Assembly (NCBI GenBank): GCA_016180375.1 | Contig: JACPBJ010000125.1 | Coordinates: forward strand, 1 to 11,154 | Length of the DNA stretch: 11,154 nt | Direction: 5' to 3' | Source: Nitrososphaerota archaeon | GTDB taxonomy: Archaea > Thermoproteota > Nitrososphaeria > Nitrososphaerales > UBA57 | Shown: piece by piece, positions 1-6,977 of the stretch | Position numbering within the stretch: the first letter of the stretch is position 1 | How the letters are laid out: each line of letters starts with the position of its first letter | Notes under the pieces: model-generated | The model's input: only the letters and a program-made list of their open reading frames with translations | Databases searched by the model: none | What the model was told of the DNA's origin: nothing | Translations under genes and position numbers: made by a program

Positions 1-16
1 CCCATGCGTTTGTGGG

Positions 17-712
17 TTACCACTTGTAAATTTCTATTCCACTCGGTGTAAATGCTACGTTATGGTACTTCCTGCTGTGATCTGTCCCTCTCAGCTTCCT
101 TACGATAAACCTTGTCTTAAGTTCCATATTCTCTGTGATATAGCTTTCGAGTTGGAAGAGACCGTCGGCGACGAATTCTTCCACCCCCGCACCAAGGCCG
201 CTTGAGCCTTGGGGTGCGCTGACCGTCATGAGTGTTGTAATACCTTCCCTTTTTAGCGTCTTGTATACCAGGTGCATCAGGAAGCTATAGTCGAATTTCT
301 CTGCAGCACCACTCAGGAAGGCTGTGAGTGAATCGACGACCAGCCTCTTACCCTTAATCTCATCCAAGGCGCCTAGCAGAGTTTCGATATTCGCTCCCAT
401 GCCTCCTCCTTCAAGGGCCTCTAGGTCGATGAGCTTTACGTTGCCATCCCTCTCCAAACTTCCTAAGTCCATCCCAAACTGCATCATATTTCTCTTTAGG
501 CTGGCGATATCCTCCTCGAAGGTAGCGAAGACAGTTTTCTCACCGTAAAGTTTGGCTGCGTTATAAGCAAACTGGCATGAGAAGATAGTTTTGCCTGTAC
601 CTATCCCGCCTACAAGAAGCACAAAGTCCCCTTGCTGTAGCCCCCCCTGTATCAGAGGGTCGAGTCCAGGGACACCTGTCTTGGTACGCACTCTAGTCTC
701 TAGAACGCTCAA
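17..712 (-). CDS. KaiC-like RecA-fold ATPase (single domain)
   Basis: A 231-residue single-domain ATPase of the archaeal KaiC/RadA-like family. Such proteins are thought to act as ATP-dependent signalling or scaffold modules, and the specific role here is unknown. Visible features are the family entry motif GVPGLDPLIQGG (residues 13-24), Walker A GGIGTGKT (35-42), the paired acidic residues E66-E67 after TF that match the catalytic glutamates of KaiC, and Walker B ending in D127 (LVVDSL). The C-terminal block RGTDHSRKYH is identical in the paralogue at 3927-4616. The start is TTG; it gives an N-terminus matching the paralogue and lies about 36 nt below a TATA-like box, so the leader is very short. 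It is divergent from the double-HTH regulator gene. It has one domain, not the two of cyanobacterial KaiC, and no kaiA or kaiB is present, so a circadian role should not be assumed. Family assignment is firm; function is open. Confidence 0.92.
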   Translation of the reverse strand: MSVLETRVRTKTGVPGLDPLIQGGLQQGDFVLLVGGIGTGKTIFSCQFAYNAAKLYGEKTVFATFEEDIASLKRNMMQFGMDLGSLERDGNVKLIDLEALEGGGMGANIETLLGALDEIKGKRLVVDSLTAFLSGAAEKFDYSFLMHLVYKTLKREGITTLMTVSAPQGSSGLGAGVEEFVADGLFQLESYITENMELKTRFIVRKLRGTDHSRKYHNVAFTPSGIEIYKW

Positions 713-737
713 CGATTTGTCAGCACGCTTAATAGCG

Positions 738-761
738 ATACCTTATTTTAATACCTTATTT
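738..761. repeat. 11-bp tandem direct repeat around the KaiC promoter
   Basis: The sequence ataccttattt occurs exactly at 738-748 and 751-761, a 13-bp period. The pair overlaps the TATA-like box that would serve the minus-strand KaiC gene. Direct repeats over a TATA box could be an operator for a repressor, perhaps the divergent double-HTH protein. The low-complexity AT-rich composition also makes a chance repeat possible. Confidence 0.4.
744..753 (-). promoter_or_regulatory. TATA-like box for the minus-strand KaiC gene
   Basis: Read on the minus strand this is tattaaaata, a fair match to an archaeal TATA box. Its centre is about 36 nt above the TTG start at 712, so transcription would begin roughly 10 nt before the start codon. 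No Shine-Dalgarno sequence is seen, which fits a leaderless or near-leaderless message. Confidence 0.5.
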
Positions 762-852
762 GCCGTTTTACATAACTCTTCGGGTCTATTTTTGCGAAAG
801 GGCAATGGAGGATGGCAGGAATGAACCATGAATCTATACCTTGAATCCACAA

Positions 853-867
853 AAAGATTATAGTAAT
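853..867 (+). promoter_or_regulatory. TATA-like box for the double-HTH regulator operon
   Basis: The AT-rich stretch containing gattatag lies about 31 nt before the ATG at 892, the spacing expected for a leaderless archaeal transcript. No Shine-Dalgarno sequence precedes the ATG. This promoter would drive the regulator, UbiA and polyprenyl synthase genes together, since the three genes overlap end to start. Confidence 0.5.
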
Positions 868-891
868 TAATCGTAGCGGTGCGTGTAAGAC

Positions 892-1986
892 ATGCTCGGG
901 TTAGACAAGATACAGAGAAGTCGGCTAGATCACCTGCTAGTAGAGACAATTAAGCAGGTTGGCGTATCCAACTATTCTCTAATAGCCCGTTTAACAGGAT
1001 TAAATGCTGAAACGGTAAGGTACAAGGTGAATAGGCAGCTCAACAGGATGGGCTTGAGCGTCCACGTCAACATCGACTTCGAGGGACTAGGATTCAAGAG
1101 GGGCATTTTTCTTGTAAAGGCTTCTGCTAACCCAGGGAGATCGTGGATTGACCATGCCAGCTATTTGACATTCGTAGGTAAGATCATGGGTTTGGACCGC
1201 TACATCTGCACCTATGCAGTACCCTACCGGTTAAAGAAGAAGTACCTTGACTCATTTGATTCACTGAAACAGTCAGGTTTGGTAGAGGAGTTCGTGTCAC
1301 TCGACGTCTCTTGGGTGAGGTATCCTTCCTTCAGGTCCGAGTTCTACGATTATGATAAGAGGTGCTGGCTTGTGGATTGGAACCGTGTAGATATGACTCT
1401 ACGTGAGGTAGGCGCATCCTCTGGACTCGTAGATAGAGATGCCACGGTAGACTACATAGATCTGAGAATATTGAGGGCTATGCAGGAGGATCCAACGTGC
1501 AGTATTGCCAAGACAGCAAAAGAGATGAATGCGAATCCGCGCACCGTTAGATACCATTATTCAGAGCATGTCTTGAAGGGTCACTACGTATTGGGCCATA
1601 GTGTAAGATGGGCGAGACCGACGCCAGAGGGCAAACAGGCGGATCTCATGCAGCTCGTCTTTTCCTTTAGGGATCTAAAACAGGAAGAAATGAACCTAGC
1701 ACGGAAAGTTTTCAATAAGATCCCGTTCACTTGGCTTGAAGTGGGAACCGAAGATAACCGATACTTTGCCTTCCTCGATATCTCATTAACGAACTTCCAC
1801 GAAACTGTGAGGTTTGTGGAGAGGAATACTGAGCCCATACGGGACAGGCTTGAAATGACGACGTTGGACCCACCAAAGACATATTCCATTAACATCCCCG
1901 ATGAAATGTTTGACAGGGAGAGGGGTTGGGGGTTGATGCCTACTCAGCGGAGTGTAGCCGAGGTGTCAAAGGTAGATGGTAATTGA
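892..1986 (+). CDS. Lrp/AsnC-like regulator with two HTH domains
   Basis: A 364-residue predicted DNA-binding protein. Two helix-turn-helix regions of Lrp/AsnC flavour are visible. The first spans about residues 5-57, with recognition-helix-like text NAETVRYKVNRQL. The second is at about 186-230 (VDYIDLRILRAM, then NANPRTVRYHY). Both use the same TVRY signature, which suggests internal duplication, and each is followed by a region that could hold a sensing domain. No membrane segment or zinc motif is seen. It is the first gene of a tight cluster: its TGA overlaps the next gene's ATG (TGATG), so it is co-transcribed with a prenyltransferase and a polyprenyl diphosphate synthase and may regulate them or the divergent KaiC gene. 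Specific target and ligand are unknown. The HTH calls are confident; the Lrp family placement is moderate. Confidence 0.8.
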   Translation: MLGLDKIQRSRLDHLLVETIKQVGVSNYSLIARLTGLNAETVRYKVNRQLNRMGLSVHVNIDFEGLGFKRGIFLVKASANPGRSWIDHASYLTFVGKIMGLDRYICTYAVPYRLKKKYLDSFDSLKQSGLVEEFVSLDVSWVRYPSFRSEFYDYDKRCWLVDWNRVDMTLREVGASSGLVDRDATVDYIDLRILRAMQEDPTCSIAKTAKEMNANPRTVRYHYSEHVLKGHYVLGHSVRWARPTPEGKQADLMQLVFSFRDLKQEEMNLARKVFNKIPFTWLEVGTEDNRYFAFLDISLTNFHETVRFVERNTEPIRDRLEMTTLDPPKTYSINIPDEMFDRERGWGLMPTQRSVAEVSKVDGN

Positions 1987-2852
1987 TGAGAGGTTTGCAC
2001 TTTGCATACAAAGAAATCGTGCTCGGGGGTCATTTGCTGGCATTAGGAACGGCGAGCATAGCCTCCTCTTCGGCGATCCTAATGGGTCAGTCACCAGCCA
2101 TCGACCTACTCTTGATGGCATATCTCTTCTCTTATGGGGCATACACCATCAACAGGAGTGCTGAGATGGATCTTGACATTCTCTCCAACCGTGGAAGGAC
2201 AGAATATCTTCAAAGTAGGAGAAAGTACTTTCCCGCCATAACGGCTGCTTACTTCACATCAGGATATATGCTGGCAGCCTTGAGAAATCTCACCTTCTTT
2301 CTAGCTCTGATGGTACCATTACTCCTCAGCTTGGTATACAGCATCGGTTCAAAATGGCTAGTGCCATTGATAGGTGTGAAGAAACTAAAGGAAAAGCTGC
2401 TAGTAAAAAACGTGGCTATTTCCTTTGGCTGGTCACTTATACCCGTGTTGGTAGGATTGTACTATCAACAGCTGACCTTGATACTCTTTGCTTTTGCACC
2501 CTTTATCTTCCTCAGACTCATGGTTAACACAATCTTTTTCGACATCAGGGATGTTGATGGAGACGGCAAGGCAGGGATTAGAACACTGCCAACGGTCTAT
2601 GGAGCCAAGAGATCTTTCGCTATCATAACTTTGGCGGATGTCCTTTCTGCATTTTACATAATCCTACTGATTGCATGGAGATTGATGCCTAGCTTCATGG
2701 CCTTCGCGCTTCTATTCCCGCTATACTCAACTCTGTACCGATGGTTGGCAAAGAGGCCTGACTCTAATATCAACGTACTATGCGACACTATAGCCGATGG
2801 TGAATACCTTCTTTGGGGACCCTTGATATATCTTGGCAGAACTATCTTCTAG
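1986..2852 (+). CDS. UbiA-family membrane prenyltransferase
   Basis: A 288-residue, multi-helix membrane enzyme of the UbiA superfamily, which moves an isoprenoid chain from its diphosphate to an acceptor such as an aromatic ring or a glycerol backbone. The second Mg-diphosphate motif is clear: DIRDVDGDGKAGIRTLP from residue 186, with D186, D189, D191 and D193. The first motif is altered: N56, R57, E60 and D64 occupy the usual N-D-x-x-D-x-x-x-D positions. From memory, archaeal subfamilies with N-R/K in this motif exist, so the change need not kill activity. Several hydrophobic segments (about 10-33, 38-55, 95-115, 150-180, 207-255) fit the fold. The ATG at 1986 is preferred over the TTG three bases earlier because it overlaps the upstream stop as TGATG. 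The following synthase gene suggests it supplies the prenyl donor. The acceptor (quinone precursor, lipid or other) cannot be told. Confidence 0.85.
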   Translation: MRGLHFAYKEIVLGGHLLALGTASIASSSAILMGQSPAIDLLLMAYLFSYGAYTINRSAEMDLDILSNRGRTEYLQSRRKYFPAITAAYFTSGYMLAALRNLTFFLALMVPLLLSLVYSIGSKWLVPLIGVKKLKEKLLVKNVAISFGWSLIPVLVGLYYQQLTLILFAFAPFIFLRLMVNTIFFDIRDVDGDGKAGIRTLPTVYGAKRSFAIITLADVLSAFYIILLIAWRLMPSFMAFALLFPLYSTLYRWLAKRPDSNINVLCDTIADGEYLLWGPLIYLGRTIF

Positions 2853-3867
2853 ATTGAATAAGACGATTGGAAAATCCAAGCTAGAGCTTGAAGATGCTAC
2901 CGCGGAGTATAGGTCGATTGTTGAGAGAGTTCTTCGTGACGTGTCTGAGGGGGGCTCTGAACTTTCGATAGCTGCTTCAGAAGCGCTCTTGGCAGGAGGC
3001 AAAAGAATAAGACCCATAATAGCTCTCCTTACGTGCGAAGCTGTTTGTGGTAGTTATCAAAGGGCCATTCCGGTTGCTGTAGCCTACGAACTTGCCCACA
3101 CCGCATCTTTAGTTCAAGACGACATAATTGATGATTCGTCATTAAGACGAAAGAAGCCCACAATCCATAAGAAGTATGGGATGATTAGAGCGATACTGGT
3201 CTCAGACCATCTCATTTTTGATATCTTTTCAGAGCTCGCAAAGTACGATCGTGTGAAGATATCAAAGAGGAGGCTGGCACAGCTCTTACTGTATTTAGCG
3301 AATTCTGCAAAGATGGCGACCAGGGGTGAATTCTTAGAAGCGGGTTTGGCAACGAAGAGCGAGGTAACTGAAAAGGAATATTTGGAAATCGTTGGGCTAA
3401 AGACTGCAGCGTTGTTTGCTGCTCCTGCAGCATCAGGCGCCATTGCTGGGGGCGGCAGTAAAAGGGTTGTTGACTCGATGTATCAATTCGGATACTACCT
3501 CGGGATGTGCTTCCAAGTTATGGATGACATGCTTGATATTGTGGGAAATAAGCGTGATATCGGAAAACCGATTTTAAAGGATCTTCAAAACAACACTTGC
3601 AATATAGCGGTTGTCCATGCGCTATCGAAGGCTGACCTTTACCAAAGAAACATGATCCACTCGATGCTGTGGAGAAGATGGTTCGCACCATCGGATGTGA
3701 GGAAGATTGTTTCGACTCTGAAGGAATTGGGATCGCTTGACTATGCGACAACGCTAGCGAACAGATATAGCTCCATGAGCAAAGAGATGTTACGTATTTT
3801 ACCAGCTTCCGGCGCGAGGGAGAGACTTGAGAGGCTGACTCATGCACTGGAAGCTAGGCGCGAATGA
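2833..3867 (+). CDS. Polyprenyl diphosphate synthase (trans-type, possibly long chain)
   Basis: A trans-isoprenyl diphosphate synthase of 344 residues, normal family length, which adds isopentenyl diphosphate units to an allylic primer. Visible are GGKRIRP (55-61), the first aspartate-rich motif DDIID (96-100) followed by LRR, the GKP..KDL block and the second aspartate-rich motif DDMLD (231-235). The fifth residue before the first motif is Ala91. Small residues there are typical of medium- and long-chain enzymes such as IspB, while an aromatic there marks many short-chain enzymes, so a product longer than GGPP is plausible. The residue just before the motif is Gln95 instead of the common His. 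The listed start is a TTG overlapping the UbiA gene by 20 bases. A second in-frame TTG at 2854, just after the UbiA stop, is equally possible. Pairing with UbiA suggests side-chain synthesis for a prenylated quinone or lipid. Confidence 0.9.
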   Translation: MAELSSRLNKTIGKSKLELEDATAEYRSIVERVLRDVSEGGSELSIAASEALLAGGKRIRPIIALLTCEAVCGSYQRAIPVAVAYELAHTASLVQDDIIDDSSLRRKKPTIHKKYGMIRAILVSDHLIFDIFSELAKYDRVKISKRRLAQLLLYLANSAKMATRGEFLEAGLATKSEVTEKEYLEIVGLKTAALFAAPAASGAIAGGGSKRVVDSMYQFGYYLGMCFQVMDDMLDIVGNKRDIGKPILKDLQNNTCNIAVVHALSKADLYQRNMIHSMLWRRWFAPSDVRKIVSTLKELGSLDYATTLANRYSSMSKEMLRILPASGARERLERLTHALEARRE

Positions 3868-3885
3868 AGATGTTGCAGCTCACAA

Positions 3886-3897
3886 AGCTTTTAGGTT
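3886..3897 (+). promoter_or_regulatory. Weak TATA-like box before second KaiC gene
   Basis: The 59-bp gap after the synthase contains aagcttttaggt, centred about 35 nt before the TTG at 3927. It could start a near-leaderless transcript for the KaiC-like and membrane-protein genes. The match to the archaeal TATA consensus is weak. Confidence 0.3.
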
Positions 3898-3926
3898 AAG
3901 TTGCCCCAGTGGATGTGAATTAAGAT

Positions 3927-4616
3927 TTGGCCACAAGCGGTTCGAAACAACCACCTAGAATAGAACCAGGCGTAAGGGGTCTTGATAGCCTAATTGAAGG
4001 TGGTTTTATCATAGGGGATGTTCACATATTGGCCGGGGGTCCGGGAACAGGAAAAACCATCTTTTCCTCTCATTTTGCCTACAACGCCATTTCTAAACTC
4101 GGCAAAAGGGCAGTTTATGCTACGTTTGAGGAATCTGCGGAATACTTTAAGAGGAATGCAAAACAATTTGGGATGGATTTTTCACCATACGAGAAATCTG
4201 GGAAAATTAGAATTTTGGACCTGGATACGCTCAGAGGTAAGGGGCTTGAATCAAACATTTCTCTACTCCTAGCAGCCTTAGAAGAGATAGAGGGTGAGAT
4301 ACTTGTCATAGACTCCCTGACCGCCCTCCTGATGGCTTGCGAAACCTCTTTCGAGCTGAGAAGCTTCATGAAGACCTTGTATCGGTCGGTAAAGAATAAC
4401 GGCACAACCGCGCTTATGACGGTCAGCACAACTTCGGAGGGTAAGCTTGGGCCTGAGACCTTCTTGGTTGATTCCGTCATGCTTTTAGAAAATTGGATGG
4501 ATAAATTCGAGTTCAAAACTAGGTTCATCGTACTTAAGATGAGGGGAACCGATCATAGCAGAAAATATCACTCTGTCATCTTAAGCCCCGAGGGGTTGAG
4601 TATTTCCAAGTACTAG
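3927..4616 (+). CDS. KaiC-like RecA-fold ATPase (second paralogue)
   Basis: A 229-residue single-domain KaiC-like ATPase, paralogous to the one at 17-712. It carries GVRGLDSLIEGG (15-26), Walker A GGPGTGKT (37-44), the acidic pair E68-E69 in ATFEES, Walker B ending D129 (ILVIDSL) and the C-terminal RGTDHSRKYH block. All residues expected for ATP binding and hydrolysis are present. The start is TTG, giving an N-terminus that aligns with the paralogue. The next gene, a membrane protein with a DUF835-like end, starts nine bases after this stop, so the two are very likely co-transcribed and may act together as a sensor and its ATPase. The two KaiC paralogues bracket the prenyl operon on opposite strands, which suggests duplication followed by divergence. 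The process controlled is unknown. Confidence 0.92.
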   Translation: MATSGSKQPPRIEPGVRGLDSLIEGGFIIGDVHILAGGPGTGKTIFSSHFAYNAISKLGKRAVYATFEESAEYFKRNAKQFGMDFSPYEKSGKIRILDLDTLRGKGLESNISLLLAALEEIEGEILVIDSLTALLMACETSFELRSFMKTLYRSVKNNGTTALMTVSTTSEGKLGPETFLVDSVMLLENWMDKFEFKTRFIVLKMRGTDHSRKYHSVILSPEGLSISKY

Positions 4617-4625
4617 GTTCATCGC

Positions 4626-6026
4626 ATGGTCTCTCCGTATGCCCCGCTGATAACACCCGCTATACACGCCCTAACAATAGCAATTACGGTAATTTCGGCA
4701 TATCATATTTATCGCCAGCGGAGTACTGCGTACAACTACGTAAAGAATCTCCTGGTTATCGTTTATTTTGTATTCATGTCGGTGGTCGTATCGGAATTTG
4801 TCAGAGTTAACTACGATGTAATATTCGGTGGTCCTCCAACTGCAGAATTTATGAGACTCTATACGGAGGGTGGCGTAACATTCATCCTTTTGGACGTGTT
4901 ACTATTGACTATCGCATCCGCGGCTATTTACTTCCGTCCTTCGGGCTCCTTCATTGACATCTTCGGAGACATCGTGAAGCACACTTGGCATAGGATAGCA
5001 TTCTTCGGATTTGCTTCCTATATTGTTCTAGCAGCCCTAATACTCATCCTTTTCCGTCCCTACAGCATAATCGCTCTAGACAACCTCTGGGGAGTTCGAA
5101 TATACTCTACTTCTTTCTCCTACCCGTACCTTGTGGTTCTCCTGATCGTGCTCATCTTTTTTCTAGCCTACCCCTCTATTCTCCTGATAGCTGCTGCTCG
5201 CAAAGCTCCAGAACAGGCTATTAGAAGAGCCTTGATTATTCTCCCTATCTGCTGGACTTTAATTGGACTGGATCTCATGATATTCAATGGTTATCTATGG
5301 ACAGCAGGGATTGATGCTAATGATGCTGGCTACTTGGTGGCAGCAACGGTATTTTCCATAACTGCTATAGTTTTCCGTAGAGCATCTGTGTTGGCGGGCT
5401 TCTTCAATGTGACACCTGCAGTTCTGGAGGTAAGGGTTGAATATCCCTTTTCCAAGCGTATAGGCGTGGGAAAGACTTTCCTTACAAAAAGGAACATTCT
5501 GCTTGAAGTTGATCCATCCACCGACTATGAAAAGGTGGTAAAAGACTTTGCAGTGGAGGTTTTGTCAAATAGATATGTGCTCTTCGCTTTTACTTCTAAA
5601 GGGAGTCCGATTTACAAGGCGTTGTCAGATGTTCAGGGGGTCATAGGTATAACGAGGTTTTTCGTAATGACGGACAGGGTATCTTACCCTAGACCGGCGG
5701 AAGGTCAGGTATACGAGGTCTTGGTTCCTCAGCATGATCAGCCTGTCTTGTTGGATGTATTGGACAAAACCCTCAAAGGAAACCCTGAAAGTAATATTGC
5801 AGTTGTGTTTGATAGTGTCTCAGATTTGATTATATCACTGGGGCTGGAGAAGGCTTACGGGTTCCTGAAGCATGCGAATGAGATAATGAGTGACCCAAGA
5901 ATTACTTCACTCTTCCTGTTGAGCCGGGCAGCCCATGATGATAAGACCATGAATTTGGTAAGAACCCTATTTGCGGATCACTTGTCATATGATTCTTCAG
6001 GATTGAAGGTTACGAAAAAAGCATAA
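4626..6026 (+). CDS. Seven-helix membrane protein with DUF835-like cytoplasmic domain
   Basis: A 466-residue predicted membrane sensor. Seven hydrophobic segments can be read at about residues 6-28, 41-59, 83-104, 121-143, 167-191, 201-225 and 235-251. A soluble region of about 200 residues follows. It begins with GVGKTFL near residue 280 and includes VVFDSVSDLI, with D396 at a Walker-B-like position. The order of blocks resembles the DUF835 family, which is generally viewed as a degenerate KaiC/RecA fold. The GVGKT is not a true P-loop because Lys stands where the first glycine is needed, so ATP binding is doubtful. No signal peptide is needed with helix 1 so near the start. The gene sits nine bases after a KaiC-like ATPase gene, and a winged-helix regulator follows, which supports a membrane-to-DNA signalling role. 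Helix count is confident; the DUF835 call is moderate. Confidence 0.72.
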   Translation: MVSPYAPLITPAIHALTIAITVISAYHIYRQRSTAYNYVKNLLVIVYFVFMSVVVSEFVRVNYDVIFGGPPTAEFMRLYTEGGVTFILLDVLLLTIASAAIYFRPSGSFIDIFGDIVKHTWHRIAFFGFASYIVLAALILILFRPYSIIALDNLWGVRIYSTSFSYPYLVVLLIVLIFFLAYPSILLIAAARKAPEQAIRRALIILPICWTLIGLDLMIFNGYLWTAGIDANDAGYLVAATVFSITAIVFRRASVLAGFFNVTPAVLEVRVEYPFSKRIGVGKTFLTKRNILLEVDPSTDYEKVVKDFAVEVLSNRYVLFAFTSKGSPIYKALSDVQGVIGITRFFVMTDRVSYPRPAEGQVYEVLVPQHDQPVLLDVLDKTLKGNPESNIAVVFDSVSDLIISLGLEKAYGFLKHANEIMSDPRITSLFLLSRAAHDDKTMNLVRTLFADHLSYDSSGLKVTKKA

Positions 6027-6079
6027 TTTGCCGTTATCCAAAATCGTCTAGCCTTCTGTCCATGGAATAGGTCTAAGAT

Positions 6080-6089
6080 TGCTATATAG
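6080..6089 (+). promoter_or_regulatory. TATA box for the winged-helix gene
   Basis: The sequence tgctatatag is a good archaeal TATA box. Its centre is about 29 nt before the ATG at 6114, exactly the spacing of a leaderless transcript, and no Shine-Dalgarno sequence is present. The winged-helix gene is therefore probably transcribed independently of the membrane-protein gene upstream. Confidence 0.6.
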
Positions 6090-6113
6090 AGGTACTGGTC
6101 ATATCAAAACAAA

Positions 6114-6416
6114 ATGATTCGCAGATCTAGACTTGAAGTCTTCTTGGACATAATGAAGGTGGCTGCGGGTGGTAAGACCAGGCGCACTCACATAATGTAC
6201 AGAGCCAATTTAGCGTGGACCGTTCTTAAGGAGGCGCTTCAGACATTGGAGGAGCGGGGTATTCTGAAGAGCGAAAGCAAAGGTCGAGAGATTTACATCT
6301 CCCTCACCGTGCAAGGATTCGAGGCGCTTGGGAGGTTCTATGAAATCGAAAGGGTCTTCGGAGCTCCTCTGGAAGCACCTACACGAGAGACAGTTGTTAG
6401 CAGTACAATCCTTTAG
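6114..6416 (+). CDS. Small winged-helix DNA-binding protein (HTH_45-like)
   Basis: A 100-residue predicted transcription regulator. The opening RSRLEVFLDIMK, the segment KTRRTHIMYRANLAW and the following TLEERGILKSE and REIYISLTVQGFEAL match the order of helices and wing in the archaeal HTH_45 winged-helix family. These short proteins usually act as dimers on DNA with no separate sensor domain; a longer helix at about 79-90 may serve dimer contact. It follows the DUF835-like membrane protein by 87 bases but has its own TATA box. It is convergent with the SecB-like gene. Its targets are unknown; nearby promoters are the obvious candidates. Family assignment is by recognition of pattern only. 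Confidence 0.82.
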   Translation: MIRRSRLEVFLDIMKVAAGGKTRRTHIMYRANLAWTVLKEALQTLEERGILKSESKGREIYISLTVQGFEALGRFYEIERVFGAPLEAPTRETVVSSTIL

Positions 6417-6493
6417 CTCGGCTCAAACAGTCTGTGGCACTTATTCTGTTACTCCTCCTGAATCTGCTCAGCAATACAATCAGTTAGCGGGGC

Positions 6494-6934
6494 TTAAGCC
6501 GTCTGTGGCTTACCCTCGCTCTGCAATGGTTGTGGAATTTCCCCATCTCTATCTGTTCTCACTTGTGCTGTCTTCAAAAGTCCCGGCTCAGGATATGGGA
6601 TCTTTAAGGACCCGCAAAGTAGGTATATAATCGCATAGACCTTCTGGTAGATTTGCATCAGTATGGGAGGAACATCACTTCCATCTTTTGCGGTCGTTAA
6701 TTTTAGAATCTCTTCACTCTCACCCCTAGCTATGGCTGTACCGGTAAGAGAGATTTTCGCCACTGCCGGTTGTGTATTTAATTCGATTTCGAACTTAAGG
6801 GCCAGCGATCCAGGATTCCTTTCAGTCTCCGACAACGACGCGTGGAGACTAAAAATTACCTTAGAGTCCTCCTTGGACTCATGTGAAAGCCTCATGCCCT
6901 CAACGCTTTTTACCAAGATTTCGAATTCGGGCAT
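6494..6934 (-). CDS. SecB-like protein (tentative)
   Basis: A 146-residue soluble protein. The run of alternating strands (EILVKSVEG, KVIFSLHASL, LALKFEIELN, VAKISLTGTAIA) followed by a helix and the ending LKIPYPEPGLL resembles the SecB-like family known from methanogens and other archaea, where a conserved P-P-P-rich segment closes the domain. SecB proteins hold unfolded polypeptides, but archaea lack SecA, so a role in protein export is unlikely; toxin-antitoxin or other chaperone roles are known for SecB-like proteins elsewhere. The last 25 residues are polar and probably disordered. The ATG is supported by a strong Shine-Dalgarno sequence. The gene is divergent from the MoxR/VWA pair. 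The reading frame is firm; the SecB-like label rests on pattern recall and is moderate at best. Confidence 0.6.
   Translation of the reverse strand: MPEFEILVKSVEGMRLSHESKEDSKVIFSLHASLSETERNPGSLALKFEIELNTQPAVAKISLTGTAIARGESEEILKLTTAKDGSDVPPILMQIYQKVYAIIYLLCGSLKIPYPEPGLLKTAQVRTDRDGEIPQPLQSEGKPQTA
6495..6512. repeat. Short inverted repeat at a convergent gene junction
   Basis: The bases taagcc and ggctta flank a 6-nt loop gtctgt, and the left arm is part of a perfect 10-bp palindrome, ggcttaagcc (6491-6500), that contains the stop codon of the SecB-like gene. A 9-mer, gtctgtggc, at 6501-6509 also occurs at 6430-6438. It could help end transcription between the two convergent genes, but it lacks a T-run, and it may be chance. 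Confidence 0.25.
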
Positions 6935-6937
6935 GCT

Positions 6938-6945
6938 CTCCTCCT
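6938..6945 (-). promoter_or_regulatory. Strong Shine-Dalgarno site of the SecB-like gene
   Basis: Read on the minus strand, aggaggag lies 3 nt (5 nt from its first six bases) before the ATG at 6934. It is the clearest ribosome binding site in the window and fixes this start. Most other genes here have no such site. Confidence 0.75.
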
Positions 6946-6977
6946 AGTCGGGACACAACGGTTGAGTGGAACGTGCC

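Noticed and set aside
1976..2164. A small plus-strand reading frame at the regulator/UbiA junction
   Set aside because: It lies in another frame over the UbiA start, whose frame is supported by clear enzyme motifs and a TGATG overlap.
17..4616. A KaiABC-type circadian clock
   Set aside because: Both ATPases have a single KaiC domain and no kaiA or kaiB is present; single-domain KaiC-like proteins are widespread in archaea with no clock role shown.
5463..5477. GVGKT in the membrane protein as a Walker A site
   Set aside because: The required glycine four residues before GKT is replaced by Lys in this stretch, and the segment fits the opening of a DUF835-like domain better.
6663..6947. A plus-strand reading frame opposite the SecB-like gene
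   Set aside because: The minus-strand frame has a strong ribosome site, a TATA box and a foldable strand pattern; the plus-strand frame has none of these.
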